NCBI GenBank assembly: GCA_025504975.1
Contig: JANUWI010000001.1
Coordinates: 2,914,001-2,978,000, forward strand
Direction: 5' to 3'
From: Plenodomus lindquistii
Lineage: Eukaryota > Ascomycota > Dothideomycetes > Pleosporales > Leptosphaeriaceae
Length of the DNA: 64,000 nucleotides
Below the pieces are notes generated by a model that saw only the letters and a list, made by a program, of their open reading frames with translations, searched no databases and was not told where the DNA came from. How positions within the stretch are numbered: position 1 is the first letter of the stretch; the number at the start of each line of letters is the position of its first letter. The position numbers and the translations under genes were made by a program. Below are positions 53,601-64,000 of the stretch, in pieces.

Positions 53601-56489
53601 ATAATAATAAAATAGTAGATAAATAGAATATATACGTTTTAATATATAACCTATTATATACTAGTAAACTTTTTTTTTACTAATACTAGTAATAATAGAT
53701 ATAAATTCTATAAGAATAGTACTAGGCGTAAGTCTTTTATATTAAACTTTATAACTAAAGTTACTAATAGAAAAATATACTAGCTACGTAGTAATATTAC
53801 TAAAATAGTATAATAACTAGGTTTTATTTATAGATATAATAATAGAGACTACTATACTACTAGGTAGTAGTCTAGATTATATTTTCTACTACTAATTAGC
53901 TAAGTAAATATTATAGTATACGCGTACTTTTAGAGTATTTCTTTTATTATATATACGTATAGAAGTATAAACTATCTCTAATATAAATAGTCTATACTCT
54001 AAAATAAAAGCTATTACTTTAATAATATTTTAGTATAGTATATAGTGTTTAGACTTAGTATTTTTTATAATATCTATAGGAATTATTTTTTATATCTATA
54101 CTTTATTTTTTATACTACTATCTAGTAAAAATAGTCTACTCTTCTAATTTTTTACATTTAAAAATCTAAAAAGATTGTATATTAGTTCTATATAGAAATT
54201 CTTTATAAAGTTATTTATATTGCTTTCTATAGCTCTAATATAATTTAGCTATATTATAAATATATAGTTATAGTTAAACTAGAAGCTAGTAAATATAAAC
54301 GTTTTTTATTTATTAGTAAATATTTAATAATACGCTATTTTATATACCTAAATAGTACTTAGGCTATAGATAGAATAATACTTCTAATAGAAATACTATT
54401 ATAGATAAAGGTTTTATAGTATAACTAAAATATAATAAACTATAGCTAAATTTTTATCTAGCTTACTACGCTAAAGTTAGATATAAAAAGGCTATTTTTT
54501 ATACTACTCTTTTTTTTTATATAGCTAATAGAGTTAGTGCTATTCTAGATAGCTGTAAAAAAACTAATATCTAGTAAAGTAGTATTACTTTTATATATCT
54601 CTAATATATTTATTTCTAGAAATTCTATTACTATAGTATAGTTTTTACGTTTATTATAGTTTAGTATAAAGCGTTTGTTTTTATATAAAAAGGTTATAGT
54701 AATAGAATAAAAAGGGGCTATTTAGTATTTTAAATATAATCTAGTAGTAACTTTAATATACTTTTACTAGAAGTTCTGCTACTAGCTAGTTTAAAAAGGC
54801 CTATTAAACACGCAGCTGTATTTTATAGTTAAATTAGACCTATTATATAGATAATAATAGGTTATATATATTATAGAATATAGCTACTTTTTATAGGCTT
54901 ACTAGTATTTATATAAACTATTTATATAAAAAAAAACTTTATAGTACTAGTTATAAATTTATAAAAAATCTATATTATATTAATATATATATAAACGTAT
55001 ATTATAAGTTAAATTATAGTAGGTATTATGTAGTTAGTAATATTTATAGTAAATTATAAATAGAATTTACTGTATAGGTACCTAAGTATAGTAAATAGTA
55101 TATTATTTTTATAACTTTATATTATATAACGCGTATACTTTTTCTATACCTAGCGCTATAACTATTATAATAGCCTAATAAATAACCTATTATATATAAA
55201 AACTTATAATTTAGACTACTTACCTATAGTAAAGCTAGACGTATATATAGATATAAAGTTTAGACTAGTAAAAATAGTTTTTTATCTAAAATTATTATTT
55301 ATACTATTTAATCTTTTTATACACCTCTTTATATAACTATAGTTATATTTAATAGCCTTTTTAATAGCTATCTATAAACTAGTTATAGGCTATACTATTA
55401 ATAAAACCTATATAAATATCTAGTTTTACCTAATAAAGTAATTCTAGTATAGTATAAAAGCTACTAGAAGGTTTATAGTATATAGTTATTATTAATCTCT
55501 AGCTAGACCTAGATATTAATACTATTTATAAAAAATAGCTAGCTAGGCTACTCTAATTAGACTTTTTTTACTTACTTTTTTTAGTACCTAATTTTTTTAA
55601 AACTCTAAAAGAAGCAGCAATAGGGATTTTATTACTTTTATACTTTAGATTAAATTAACTAAAATCTTCCTTTTTTAAACCTCTAGAGTTATAAAGTATA
55701 AAAGTGTATTCTTTAATATTTTTAAATAAAGTTAATAGAAAGTAGCTATAGGCTCTACTTTACCTATAATAGTTATAGTTAAATTTAAAGTTATTTAAAA
55801 CTTTTATTTCTATATTTTATAACTAGCGCTGCTACTAGAACTACTAACTTTATATTATTAGAAACTCTATATTATTAAAGCTTTATTATAAAAAAAAGTA
55901 CTATAAAATTTAATAAAAAGTTTAAAAATTAAAACCTAGGTTCTATCTACTATAGTAAACTAAGTTATAACTTTAGCTAAACTATAGTTAATATCTACTA
56001 GTAATAAAAACTTTTTTTACTAAGTTTTCTAATATAACGCCTAATAATTAGTTAATATTATTAAAACAGTGCTTAGCTAGCTAGAGAGCGTTATCTAAAT
56101 TAATTACTAATTAGCTTTTAGAAAAATATAAGTATATATTTATTTATATACTTTATACTAGTTAACTATTACTATACTAAACTTTTAAAGTCTACAGCTA
56201 TAGACTAATCTAGTAAATATAGTAAATTTATTAAACTTAGTAAATATATAAAATTTAATAAAACTAAATAAACTAAACTTTATAGAAAGTATAATATCTA
56301 AACATACTAAATATAATAATTTAGAAAACTAAAGTTCTAAATACTATACCTAATATAGTAATGTGTATACTAAATATAAAGTATTATAGTTATAACTACT
56401 AAATATATAAAAAAAGCTACTAGAAAGTTATAAATTTTTAATAACTTTCTAGCCTATTATACAGCTAATAAAAGTAAATATTACTAGCT
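47676..56489. other. 8.8-kb unclassified RIP-degraded region
   Basis: This is a long AT-rich stretch with no open frame and no match to the other families in the window. It keeps somewhat more CpG (ACGCGT, GCGC) than typical of the left half, and a higher density of TAG/CTA in what look like two long runs. I attempted conceptual reading on both strands in several parts (about 48500-49700, 50450-51700, 52000-53300 and 55500-56400). I could not assign RT, integrase, DDE transposase, helicase or Rep motifs. It may be the 5' part of Rep-E, since Rep-E copy 1 is truncated exactly where this region would join, or a separate large element. Confidence 0.5.
50004..50028 (+). repeat. Short (AGT)n run
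   Basis: About eight AGT/TAG units in tandem within the unclassified region. Confidence 0.85.
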
Positions 56490-56704
56490 TCTATATAAAA
56501 TAAAAAAAAAAAAGCTAATATAGAACTATTATTACGTTATTAGATAAACTACTAACTCTCTACTAAAAATATAGTTAATACTATTAGAAGCGCTAGTTAG
56601 ACTATAGATATTTAAAATATAACTAGTTTATAATAGAGCTAATTATATATTTAAAAATAAAACTATTACTAAGTTTAATAGCGTTAGAGTAGATAAACTA
56701 TATA

Positions 56705-56850
56705 TTTTTTAAAGCTTTTAAAGCCTTTAGATTAGATATACTATATATTCTTTAATTTTTTAAAGCCTTTAAATTAGATATACTATATATCTTTTAATTT
56801 TTTAAAGCCTTTAGATTAGATATACTATATATTTTTTAAACTTTTAAAGC
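56705..56850 (+). repeat. 42-bp tandem repeat of Rep-E
   Basis: Unit starts fall at 56720, 56762 and 56804, each AAAGCCTTTA followed by a GATATACTATATAT block and a T-run. A partial unit precedes and another follows. Confidence 0.88.
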
Positions 56851-57084
56851 TTTTAAAGTAGATAAGCTATATACTTTCTAAAGCTTAATATATCTACTAT
56901 ATATTACTACTCTAGTAAATAGCTTTAACTATAATATACTTTAATAAGTAATATAAAATTACGCCTATAATAAGTAATATACCTAGTTAATATATTAGTA
57001 AATAAACTAAATAAAAAAAATAAAGGCTTAGTTTTAAAAGCGTAATTAAACTAGAATAACGCTTATAATATATAATAGATTAAT

Positions 57085-57364
57085 AGCGCTAGTAGTAAAT
57101 AGTTTTAGTAACGCTAGTAATAAATAGCTTTAGTAGCGCTAGTAATAAGTAGCTTTAGCAGCGCTAGTAATAAATAGCTTTAGTAGCGCTAGTAATAAGC
57201 AGCTTTAGTAATACTAGTAATAAATAGCTTTAATAGTACTAGTAATAAATAGCTTTAGTAGTACTAGTAATAAATAGCTTAGTAATAAATAGCTTTAGCA
57301 GCGCTAGTAATAAATAGCTTTAGTAGCGCTAGTAATAAATAGCTTTAGCAGCGTAGGTAATAAA
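57085..57364 (+). repeat. 25-bp minisatellite of Rep-E
   Basis: About eleven units of AGCTTTAGTAGCGCTAGTAA plus TAAAT, in perfect 25-bp register for most of the array, with one shortened unit near 57270. Each unit contains AGCGCT, a self-complementary hexamer that keeps its CpG in most units. Confidence 0.92.
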
Positions 57365-58357
57365 AAAAAAGTTAGTATTAATTATAGAATATTAGTAGTA
57401 ATAGTACCTTTTAAAAGTAGAGAAAAAAGAAAAAAAAATATAAAAAAAAAAGTAGAAAGATAGCAGACTTATATATATAGGTTACTTAATATAGTAAAAG
57501 TAAAAGTAAACTATATAGTAAATTATATATTATACTAGTAATAAAATAATAATTACGCGCGTATAGAGAAACTTAGTTATTTTAAACTATACTTTATATA
57601 AAAAAGTTAAAAAACTACTACTATTTATGTATAGGTAATAGTACTAGGCTTTTAACTACTAGATAAAACTATATAGCTACTAATATATTTAATTATTATT
57701 AAATTTATATACTATATTCTAACTTTAATATAAATATATATATTTTTTAATTTTATTTTAAATTAAATGTTTTATAAAATGCCTAGAGTAGTAATTTATA
57801 TTAGAGTTTAAATTAAAGCTATATACTAGTAGCGTATTACTACTACCTATACTATTATAAAAATAGCTAGCAATTCTATATAATCTAGTATATAAAACTA
57901 TTATTATAGAGTTTATTAAAGTCTATAGCTAGTATTATAGAGCTTTTTAAAGCCTATAGCTAGCTAGTATTATAAAGCTTTTTAAAATATATAAAGTTAT
58001 TTTTAACTTTAATACTAGTAAATAAAAAAGGCTTATAGTGTTAAAGCTAGTAAAAAAACTAGAGTAGATGCTATAATTAGAGCTAGTAGAAAAACTAGAG
58101 TAGGTACTATAATTAGAGCTAGTACTATTAAAAACTATTATAGAGTAGTTTTTAACTTTTTATTTTTAAATTTAAAAGCTTCTATTTTATATACGTGCTG
58201 CGCTTTTAAATTTTTAATTTTAGTTTTTTTCTAATACTCTAAAAAAATAATTTACTAACTAAGCTTTTTAACTATTAGACTAGCTAGAGAAGTTTTAGTA
58301 TTTTTTTAAAAGATATTAAAACCGCTATATACAGCTAGAGAAAGGATAAAAAAGTTA

Positions 58358-58830
58358 AAAAATAAATTAAAAGCGTTAACAGTACTATAGAGTACACCTA
58401 TATTACTTATATTAAAGCTCTAGCTACTATAAAAAATAAATTAAAAAAGTTAATAGTGCTATAAAGTACACTTATATTACTTATATTAAAGCTCTAGCTA
58501 CTATAAAAAATAAGTTAGAAAGGTTAATAGTACTATAGAGTATACTAGCGTTATTTATATTAAAGCTAAAACTCTATAACTATAGATTAGCTACTACCTA
58601 GCTACTATAAAAGGTAAGTTAAAAAGGTTAATAGTGCTATAAAGTATACCTGCGTTATTTATACTAAAAATAACTTTAAAATTATAAACTATTAGGTTTA
58701 TAAAAAATTATAGTGCTATAGAGTATATCTATATTATTTATACTAAAAATAACTTTAAAGTTATAAACTATTAAGTTTATAAAAAATTATAGTATATTTA
58801 GTAATAGGCTAAATAGCGTAGTAATAACTA
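58358..58830 (+). repeat. 74-bp tandem repeat and derived 80-bp pair
   Basis: A 74-bp unit containing AATAAATTAAAA and AGTACACCTATATTACTTAT starts at 58361, 58435 and 58509. A fourth diverged unit follows after an extra 29 bp. Then come two units of about 80 bp with CTAAAAATAACTTTAAA and AAACTATTA-GGTTTATAAAA. This array is missing from Rep-E copy 1. Confidence 0.85.
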
Positions 58831-60440
58831 TATTCTATAGTTTAGTATTACTTTTTTAAAAAATATATAATAAGTTTTTACTAAAGTTAATAATATATAC
58901 GTAGCTATCTAGGCTATTAGAAAAAAGCGTATTATAGTTATTAGTATAGAAAATTTAGTTAGAGTTACTTTTAATAGAAAATAAATAGTTATAAGTATTA
59001 ATAGAAAAAAAGTAGTTATAGGTATTAATAAGCTTTAAAAATATTATATTATATATTATATAAACACCTATATACGTAAAGCTAAATTATACTATAAAAT
59101 AAAAAAAGTATAATTATAAATTATTTTTTAGTATTAAACGCTACTACTAAAGCTTAATATATAGTAAAAAAATTAGGCTATACCTATTATTTTAATAGAT
59201 ATATTTTTCTAGTAGTAGTAGCTATTTTAATCTAGCTTATATTTTTTATAAGCCGCCTATATTTTAGTAATAAATAAGTTTTTTAGCTACTACTACTAGT
59301 ACTACGCCTATTTATTACTAGGCTTAGAAATTAAAAAAGATTTTTAAAGTTACTCTATATATATTTACTATACTTTAAAGTTTATACTACTATACTAGAG
59401 CTTAAATAGCTTAATTATTTAGCGTTTTTACTAATTTATATTAATATATCTCTAATCTAGAAGTTTTTATATTATAGGTAAAGTGCTGCGTAATTAGAAA
59501 TTAGTAATATATATAAATTTTAGCTAACTATACTACTACTACCTACTACTTTAACTATTTAGTATATAAAATAGCAGTTTAAACTATATATAAAGTAAAA
59601 AAAAAAACGTAAAATATATAGTAATTATAGTAGAAATAGATAAAAAGAATAAAGTTTAAATTTATAGTAAAAAAAACTAGGTACTATAGGTTATTTAGAG
59701 TTACTCTATACTATTCTAGAGCTAGCACTAGTAGAGTATAAGCTACTATACTTTACTTTTTTAGTAGCTTATTTACTAGGTATTTTTAGCTACTCTAGAA
59801 TAGTATAAAGTTAGTTAGTAGAGGTTATTTAGAGTTACTTTATATAAAACTTTTAATAACTTTTATATATTTTTACTACTACGCTATATATTAAAGGCTT
59901 ATTTTAATAGAAATACTACTATTTACTAATAATATAATAGTATTTTAAAAGAACTATATATAGTATAGTAGCTTTAATAAAGTATAGAAAAAGTATTATA
60001 CTAGTATAGTATATAATTTATAGCTAGGCTAAATAGAATACTAGTAATATAATTAATATAGAGTAATATATATTAGTAAAAATATAACGCATAAATTTAG
60101 TACTAGTAAATAGTATTTATAACTGATATATTAGTATATAAAGTATAAAATAGGTATAGTACTAGTATAGTATATAGTTTATAACTAGAAAAAGTAAAAT
60201 CTAAGTAATATAATTAATATATAGTATTATTAGTTTATATAGATAGAACGCGTAGATAAATAGAATTAGAGACTTTTAGCTTAGTATATAATAGGTAAGT
60301 ATTTAGTTATATATATAAAGTAAAGTTACTATAGTAAACGCAGTTAATCTAGTTAAAAACTAGTTAAATATAAACTACTAACTTAAAATACTTTAACACT
60401 TATATATAATTATACCTACTAAATTGCTATAAAAAGTTTT

Positions 60441-61260
60441 TTTTTAATATAGTAAATATATTACTATTAAACTAAAAAGTTTATATATACCTAGATTATA
60501 TATATTATAAAACTTAGGTTTTTTCTATACTTTATATATATTTATAAAGCTATAATAGGTTTAAATAACATCTAAATAAAAATTTAAAATACTAGATTAG
60601 ATATATATAATCTAGAGTTAGTTATATTATATTTTAATATCTAGATATATACTTTATTACTATTTTTTATTAATAATAAACTCTAGTAGTTATAAATTTA
60701 AAATATAACTTTTAAAGTAGAGTTTTAATTAATATTTTTAAAACTAAAGATTTAAAAGTATATAGATAGTTTACTAGCTTCTATATTTAAAGTTTTAAAA
60801 AAAATAAAAAAAATCTATATTTATTTTATATAAACTAGTATTAGTATAAAAAGATTACTTAATTTTAAACTACTAATAAAGCTACTATATATTATAAATT
60901 ATATAGAAAAAGTAAATATAGTATAAAAGTAACTTAATAGTTAAAAAAAGCCTAAATTTAACTATTTTAAAAAAGTTTAACGTATATATTAATAATAAAA
61001 AAGAAAAAAAAAGTTAGCTAATAAAAGCTATAAATAGGTATAATACTCTATATAGTACTATAAAATAGAATATAACTTATAAATATATAAAAATAAAATA
61101 AAAGTAGTAATAAAATAGTATTTAAGCTAGTTTTATACTATATAGTACTATATTATACTACTTTAAACTAGAATAGAGTATAGTTTTAGTTAAGTTTTAG
61201 TTAAGTATTTAATTTAACTATAAATCTAATTTAACTATAAAGTACGTTAGTAGCTAAATA
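60441..61260. other. AT-rich stretch before the isochore border, probable old transposon
   Basis: No gene. The part 60640-60860 faintly resembles the region of Pogo-C around 16310-16500 (TCTAGATATATACTTTATT, then TAAACT and a stretch of ATATAACTTTTAAAG), so it may be a very old or related pogo fragment. A short direct repeat, GTTTTAGTTAAGT, is doubled at 61180-61215, and TTTAACTATAAA is doubled at 61212-61245. Confidence 0.4.
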
Positions 61261-61867
61261 AACATTCTAAATATTTTTATTCTAAATGTAGACATCTATG
61301 TGTTACTCTAGGCAAAATAATTATTATAGTAAGAAAATTGTTATTCGAGATAATCCTTATAAGGGGAGTTCCACTGTAAATGCATTCGCATTGCAGCGAC
61401 CTCGATATGCAGAGAGGCACTAACATCAAAAAGCTGCTCTTTGTCCTTTGTCTTCACAAACCAATATCATTCATAGCTATACGAGGGCATGGGTACGGGG
61501 CGGGGGCCTGACGGTGCGAATGAGACAAGGTGTGCATTATGCATGTACCCGGCCGACAGCCAGAGCATGGTGCATCTCGGCAGGAGCGGTCAGACTACCT
61601 GGGTACAGCACATCGTGCCTTGCTTGAGATGGGTAGCAGACTTGGTCTGGGGTACAGCGGGTTGGGTGGGTGTAACAGGTCACGTGGAGTCAATCAAGCA
61701 CGTCGTCGCGTCGCAGGGGTGACACGGTCCATGACGCGCTCGCGCCTTCGCGTCTCTCGTGAACGCACCCGCATTGGCTCGGCAATACAACAACAACACA
61801 CGCCGCGGCCGAGTTCCAGTCTGCATTGCCTCACATTGCATCGTCTGCGACACACGCCAATCTCACA
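61261..61867 (+). promoter_or_regulatory. Isochore border and POL3 upstream region
   Basis: Composition changes here from RIP-type to normal: CA and TG dinucleotides reappear from 61262 on and are frequent after 61380. This is the presumed promoter and 5' UTR of POL3. Visible candidate elements are a CACGTG palindrome (61681-61686), an ACGCG core like that of cell-cycle MluI-box sites (61734-61738) and an ATTGG inverted CCAAT box (61773-61777). A CAACAACAACACA stretch (61788-61800) looks like an unstructured leader. Open frames in this stretch overlap on both strands, have no recognisable domain, and are read as chance in GC-rich DNA. The transcription start is not determined. Confidence 0.6.
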
Positions 61868-64000
61868 ATGCCCGGCGCCGTTGCACGAACACCGGCGAAG
61901 CGTGCCCTGGCCGAGGCGTCGAGCACCCGCGCCAATGTACAGGCGTCGCCCCGCTCGGCAAAGAAGTTGAAGTTGGACAACAACGGCCATGGGAGGGGTG
62001 GGCCGCCCGTCAAGAACGCCAATGGCTCCTTCAATTCGAGCCAGCCGGCGCCGAGCCAGTTCGAAGAGACGCTGGAGAAGATGACGCAGGACATGGAGAC
62101 GCTCAAGGGGCAGAACTCGGAGCGAGACCAGCAGTGGCGTCGGCCACCACTGCCGGCAGACTACAACGAGCAGACCGAGAAGCTCGTGTTCCAGCAGATT
62201 GAGGCTGAAGAAGGCGTGCTCAACGGAGGTCGCACTACGGTCAAGCTGTTTGGCGTGACAGAGGTATGCACAACAGTCGGCACAGCAGTCGAGTCCCAGC
62301 TAACAGACTCCTCCTAGGACGGCCACTCGGTGCTCCTCCATGTCACAGGCTTCCTGCACTACTTCTACGTCGCCGCACCCATGAACTTCCACAAGGAGGA
62401 CGTGCAGGGTTACAAGACTTTCCTCGAGGCCGAGTGTCAGAAACAGATGAACCAACACTCGGCCATCATCGCCTCTGTCCAGATGACCATGAGAGAGAAC
62501 ATTCTGCGCTTCCAGGGCAACCAGAAGAGCCCGTACCTCAAGATCACCGTCAACGATCCCAAGTACATCGGCCGCGTCCGAACACTGGTACAGAAGGGCT
62601 TCGCAAACTACAAGCGACTCTGGCCAGTCAGCGATGGTGGTATCCTGACCTTCGACAACATTGCCTATGTACTGAGGTTCATGATCGACACCAAGGTAAG
62701 CATACCACGTCTGTCGCCAGGAACCTCGCTGACAGTCTAGGTCGCCGGTATGTCGTGGGTGGAAGTGCCTGCAGGCAAGTACAGAATGATTGCCGAACGA
62801 GATCGCCATTCCAATTGCCAAATCGAAGCACAAATTCACTACAGCGACCTGATAGCTCATCTTTCGGAAGGCGAGTGGGCCAAGCTTGCGCCCCTTCGCA
62901 TCCTCTCCTTTGATATTGAGTGCGCTGGACGCAAAGGTGTTTTTCCAGAGGCCAACGTAGATCCCGTCATCCAAATCGCAAACGTGGTTACAAGGTACGG
63001 TGAGCAGAAACCTTTCGTCAGGAACGTCTTCTGCTTAGACACTGTGAGCCCCATTGTCGCAACCCAGGTTCTTTCGTTCCAAGATGAGGGCGAAATGCTG
63101 ATGAAGTGGCGCGACTTTGTCGAGGAGGTGGATCCCGATGTCATCATTGGCTACAACACATCAAACTTCGATTTCCCATACCTGCTAGATCGAGCAAAGC
63201 ATCTCAAGCTCGCGCGATTTCCATACTGGTCACGTCTGAAGACCGTAGCTTCCAAGGTGGAGAGCTCCAACTTTTCTAGCAAGCAATTAGGAAACCGCGA
63301 TACGAAGACCACAAACACCAACGGCCGCCTGCAACTTGACTTGTTACAACTCATTCAACGAGATCATCAACTTCGAAGTTATACCCTTAATTCTGTGTGC
63401 GCACACTTTCTGAAAGAGCAGAAAGAGGATGTGCATCACAGTATGATCACAGAATTGTTCAATGGGGACGCGAATTCGAGGAGACGGTTGGCCGTATACT
63501 GTTTGAAAGACGCCTACTTGCCGCAACGACTCCTTGACAAGCTCATGTGTCTAGTAAATTACACTGAGATGGCTAGGGTCACTGGAGTGCCCTTCAACTA
63601 CCTCCTTGCCCGCGGTCAACAAGTGCGTTTCATCAGTCAGCTTTTCCGTAAGGCCCTTGATCACCAGCTCATTGTCCCGGATCTGCCAAACCAGGGTGAC
63701 AGTGGAGACCAGTACGAAGGTGCAACAGTCATCGAACCGAAGCGCGGTTACTACAAGCAACCCGTCGCGACACTCGATTTCGCCTCGCTTTATCCCAGTA
63801 TTATGCAAGCGCACAATCTTTGCTACACCACTTGGCTCGACAAGCAGACGGTTGAAAAATTGAAGATGAAGAAGGATGAGGACTACATTGTCACACCCAA
63901 TGGTGACTTGTTCTGCACAGCAAAGACGAGAAAGGGGTTGCTGACGCAGATTCTTGAAGAATTGCTGGGTGCGCGTAAGAGGGCGAAGAGGGAGCTGGCC
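61868..64000 (+). CDS. POL3: DNA polymerase delta catalytic subunit, 5' part
   Basis: Catalytic subunit of the replicative polymerase that synthesises mainly the lagging strand and proofreads it. Exons are 61868-62263, 62318-62695 and 62741-64000, with lengths of 132, 126 and 420 codons; the frame is open to the window end (678 residues of roughly 1100). The start is the first ATG in frame, with A at -3. The N-terminus is Ser/Ala-rich with a basic AKKLKL stretch (31-36), a possible nuclear signal. The proofreading exonuclease has all its acidic residues: DIE at 316-318, NFDFPY with Asp402, and YCLKD with Asp515. Polymerase motif [11 protein letters not shown], starts at Asp605. Motifs B and C and the C-terminal cysteine clusters lie beyond the window. 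Base composition is normal, with no RIP stops. Confidence 0.97.
62264..62317 (+). other. POL3 intron 1 (54 nt)
   Basis: Starts GTATGC and ends CTCCTAG. A GCTAAC branch-point sequence lies at 62299-62304. Removal joins a codon-complete exon ending VTE to one starting DGHS, which restores the conserved run through this part of POL3. Reading through meets a stop at the intron end. Confidence 0.95.
62696..62740 (+). other. POL3 intron 2 (45 nt)
   Basis: Starts GTAAGC and ends GTCTAG. A GCTGAC branch-like sequence at 62728-62733 sits unusually close to the acceptor. Splicing joins MIDTK to VAGMSW in frame. The intron is at the short end for fungi, and the earlier AG at 62719-62720 would shift the frame. 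Confidence 0.93.

Larger units (their letters stand above)
56490..60440 (+). mobile_element. Rep-E copy 2 (uninterrupted)
   Basis: This is the second copy of the unclassified repeat. It provides the empty sites for the Pogo-C insertions of copy 1: TA at 57708-57709 for the first, and the right flank at 59179-59180 for the second. It contains, in order, a 42-bp tandem array (56705-56850), a 25-bp minisatellite (57085-57364), a 74-bp tandem array (58358-58580) with a related 80-bp pair after it, and a terminal 1.2 kb shared with 35755-38530. No protein motif is legible. The right limit is where similarity to copy 1 stops, after the T-run at about 60436. Confidence 0.75.

Noticed and set aside
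57085..57364. CRISPR-like array
   Set aside because: Regular 25-bp repeats but without unique spacers, in a eukaryotic repeat; it is a minisatellite.
59494..59816. TA-flanked segment of Rep-E copy 2 absent from copy 1, considered as a MITE
   Set aside because: The ends do not form inverted repeats, and a GGTTATTTAGAGTTACT direct repeat (near 59690 and 59826) explains the length difference at least as well.
61489..61722. 77-codon plus-strand open frame upstream of POL3
   Set aside because: No recognisable domain, overlaps other open frames on both strands in GC-rich DNA, and lies in the expected promoter and leader of POL3.
61826..61867. Upstream in-frame extension of POL3 starting at TTG
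   Set aside because: A non-ATG start is not needed; the ATG at 61868 is the first in frame, has A at -3 and yields an N-terminus of normal length.
61530..61990. Further overlapping open frames on both strands (146 codons plus, 98 codons minus)
   Set aside because: Arginine-rich or cysteine-rich low-complexity products typical of GC-rich shadow frames; none resembles a protein family.
62266..62974. 215-codon plus and 224-codon minus frames over POL3 exons 2 and 3
   Set aside because: Shadows of the POL3 frame, which alone gives conserved polymerase motifs across both splice junctions.

Overview
The window looks like a filamentous ascomycete chromosome, most likely a dothideomycete with AT-isochores (organism is inference). 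About 61.26 kb of extremely AT-rich DNA abuts, within a few tens of bases, about 2.7 kb of normal-composition DNA carrying the 5' two-thirds of the DNA polymerase delta catalytic subunit gene (POL3), with two short fungal introns. The AT-rich part has almost no CpA or TpG: in bases 1-600 I count about ten CA or TG dinucleotides. TpA is very abundant and CpG, CpC and CpT survive. That is the footprint of heavy Repeat-Induced Point mutation (RIP). Conserved protein motifs are altered exactly as RIP predicts: Cys and His become Tyr, Gln and Trp become TAG stops, and the second Asp of the RT box becomes Asn. I see no live gene left of 61.3 kb.

Layout, with my own family labels. Gyp-B is a Ty3/Gypsy element with 417-bp LTRs, seen as a reverse copy cut by the window edge (1-3256), a 5'-truncated copy (5985-19472), a complete copy (25046-32552), a reverse fragment (38545-40037) and an inverted-LTR structure (45141-46806). 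Gyp-A is a complete 6.98-kb chromodomain Gypsy element (7929-14910) plus a solo LTR (43460-43909). Pogo-C is a Fot1/pogo-like TA-target DNA transposon of about 1.84 kb. It has copies at 15064-16906, 24433-33783 (split), 34004-35754, 36069-37914 and 40955-42796, plus fragments at 3257-4236 and 19473-19512. A Copia element lies at about 19515-22990. Rep-E is an unclassified repeat with internal tandem arrays, present at 23300-38530 (broken by three Pogo-C copies) and 56490-60440. Roughly 47.7-56.5 kb is an 8.8-kb AT-rich stretch I could not classify.

The elements are nested, and uninterrupted copies elsewhere in the window confirm the insertion points. Gyp-A and a Pogo-C copy are each inserted into one Gyp-B copy; the matching empty sites lie at 29836-29840 and 29982-29983. 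The complete Gyp-B copy sits inside a Pogo-C copy, which itself sits inside Rep-E (empty site 57708-57709). This gives a relative order of events: Rep-E, then Pogo-C, then Gyp-B on one side, and Gyp-B, then Gyp-A or Pogo-C on the other.

The only functional unit is POL3, whose start codon is about 0.6 kb from the RIP boundary. The window ends inside its polymerase domain, just past motif A.
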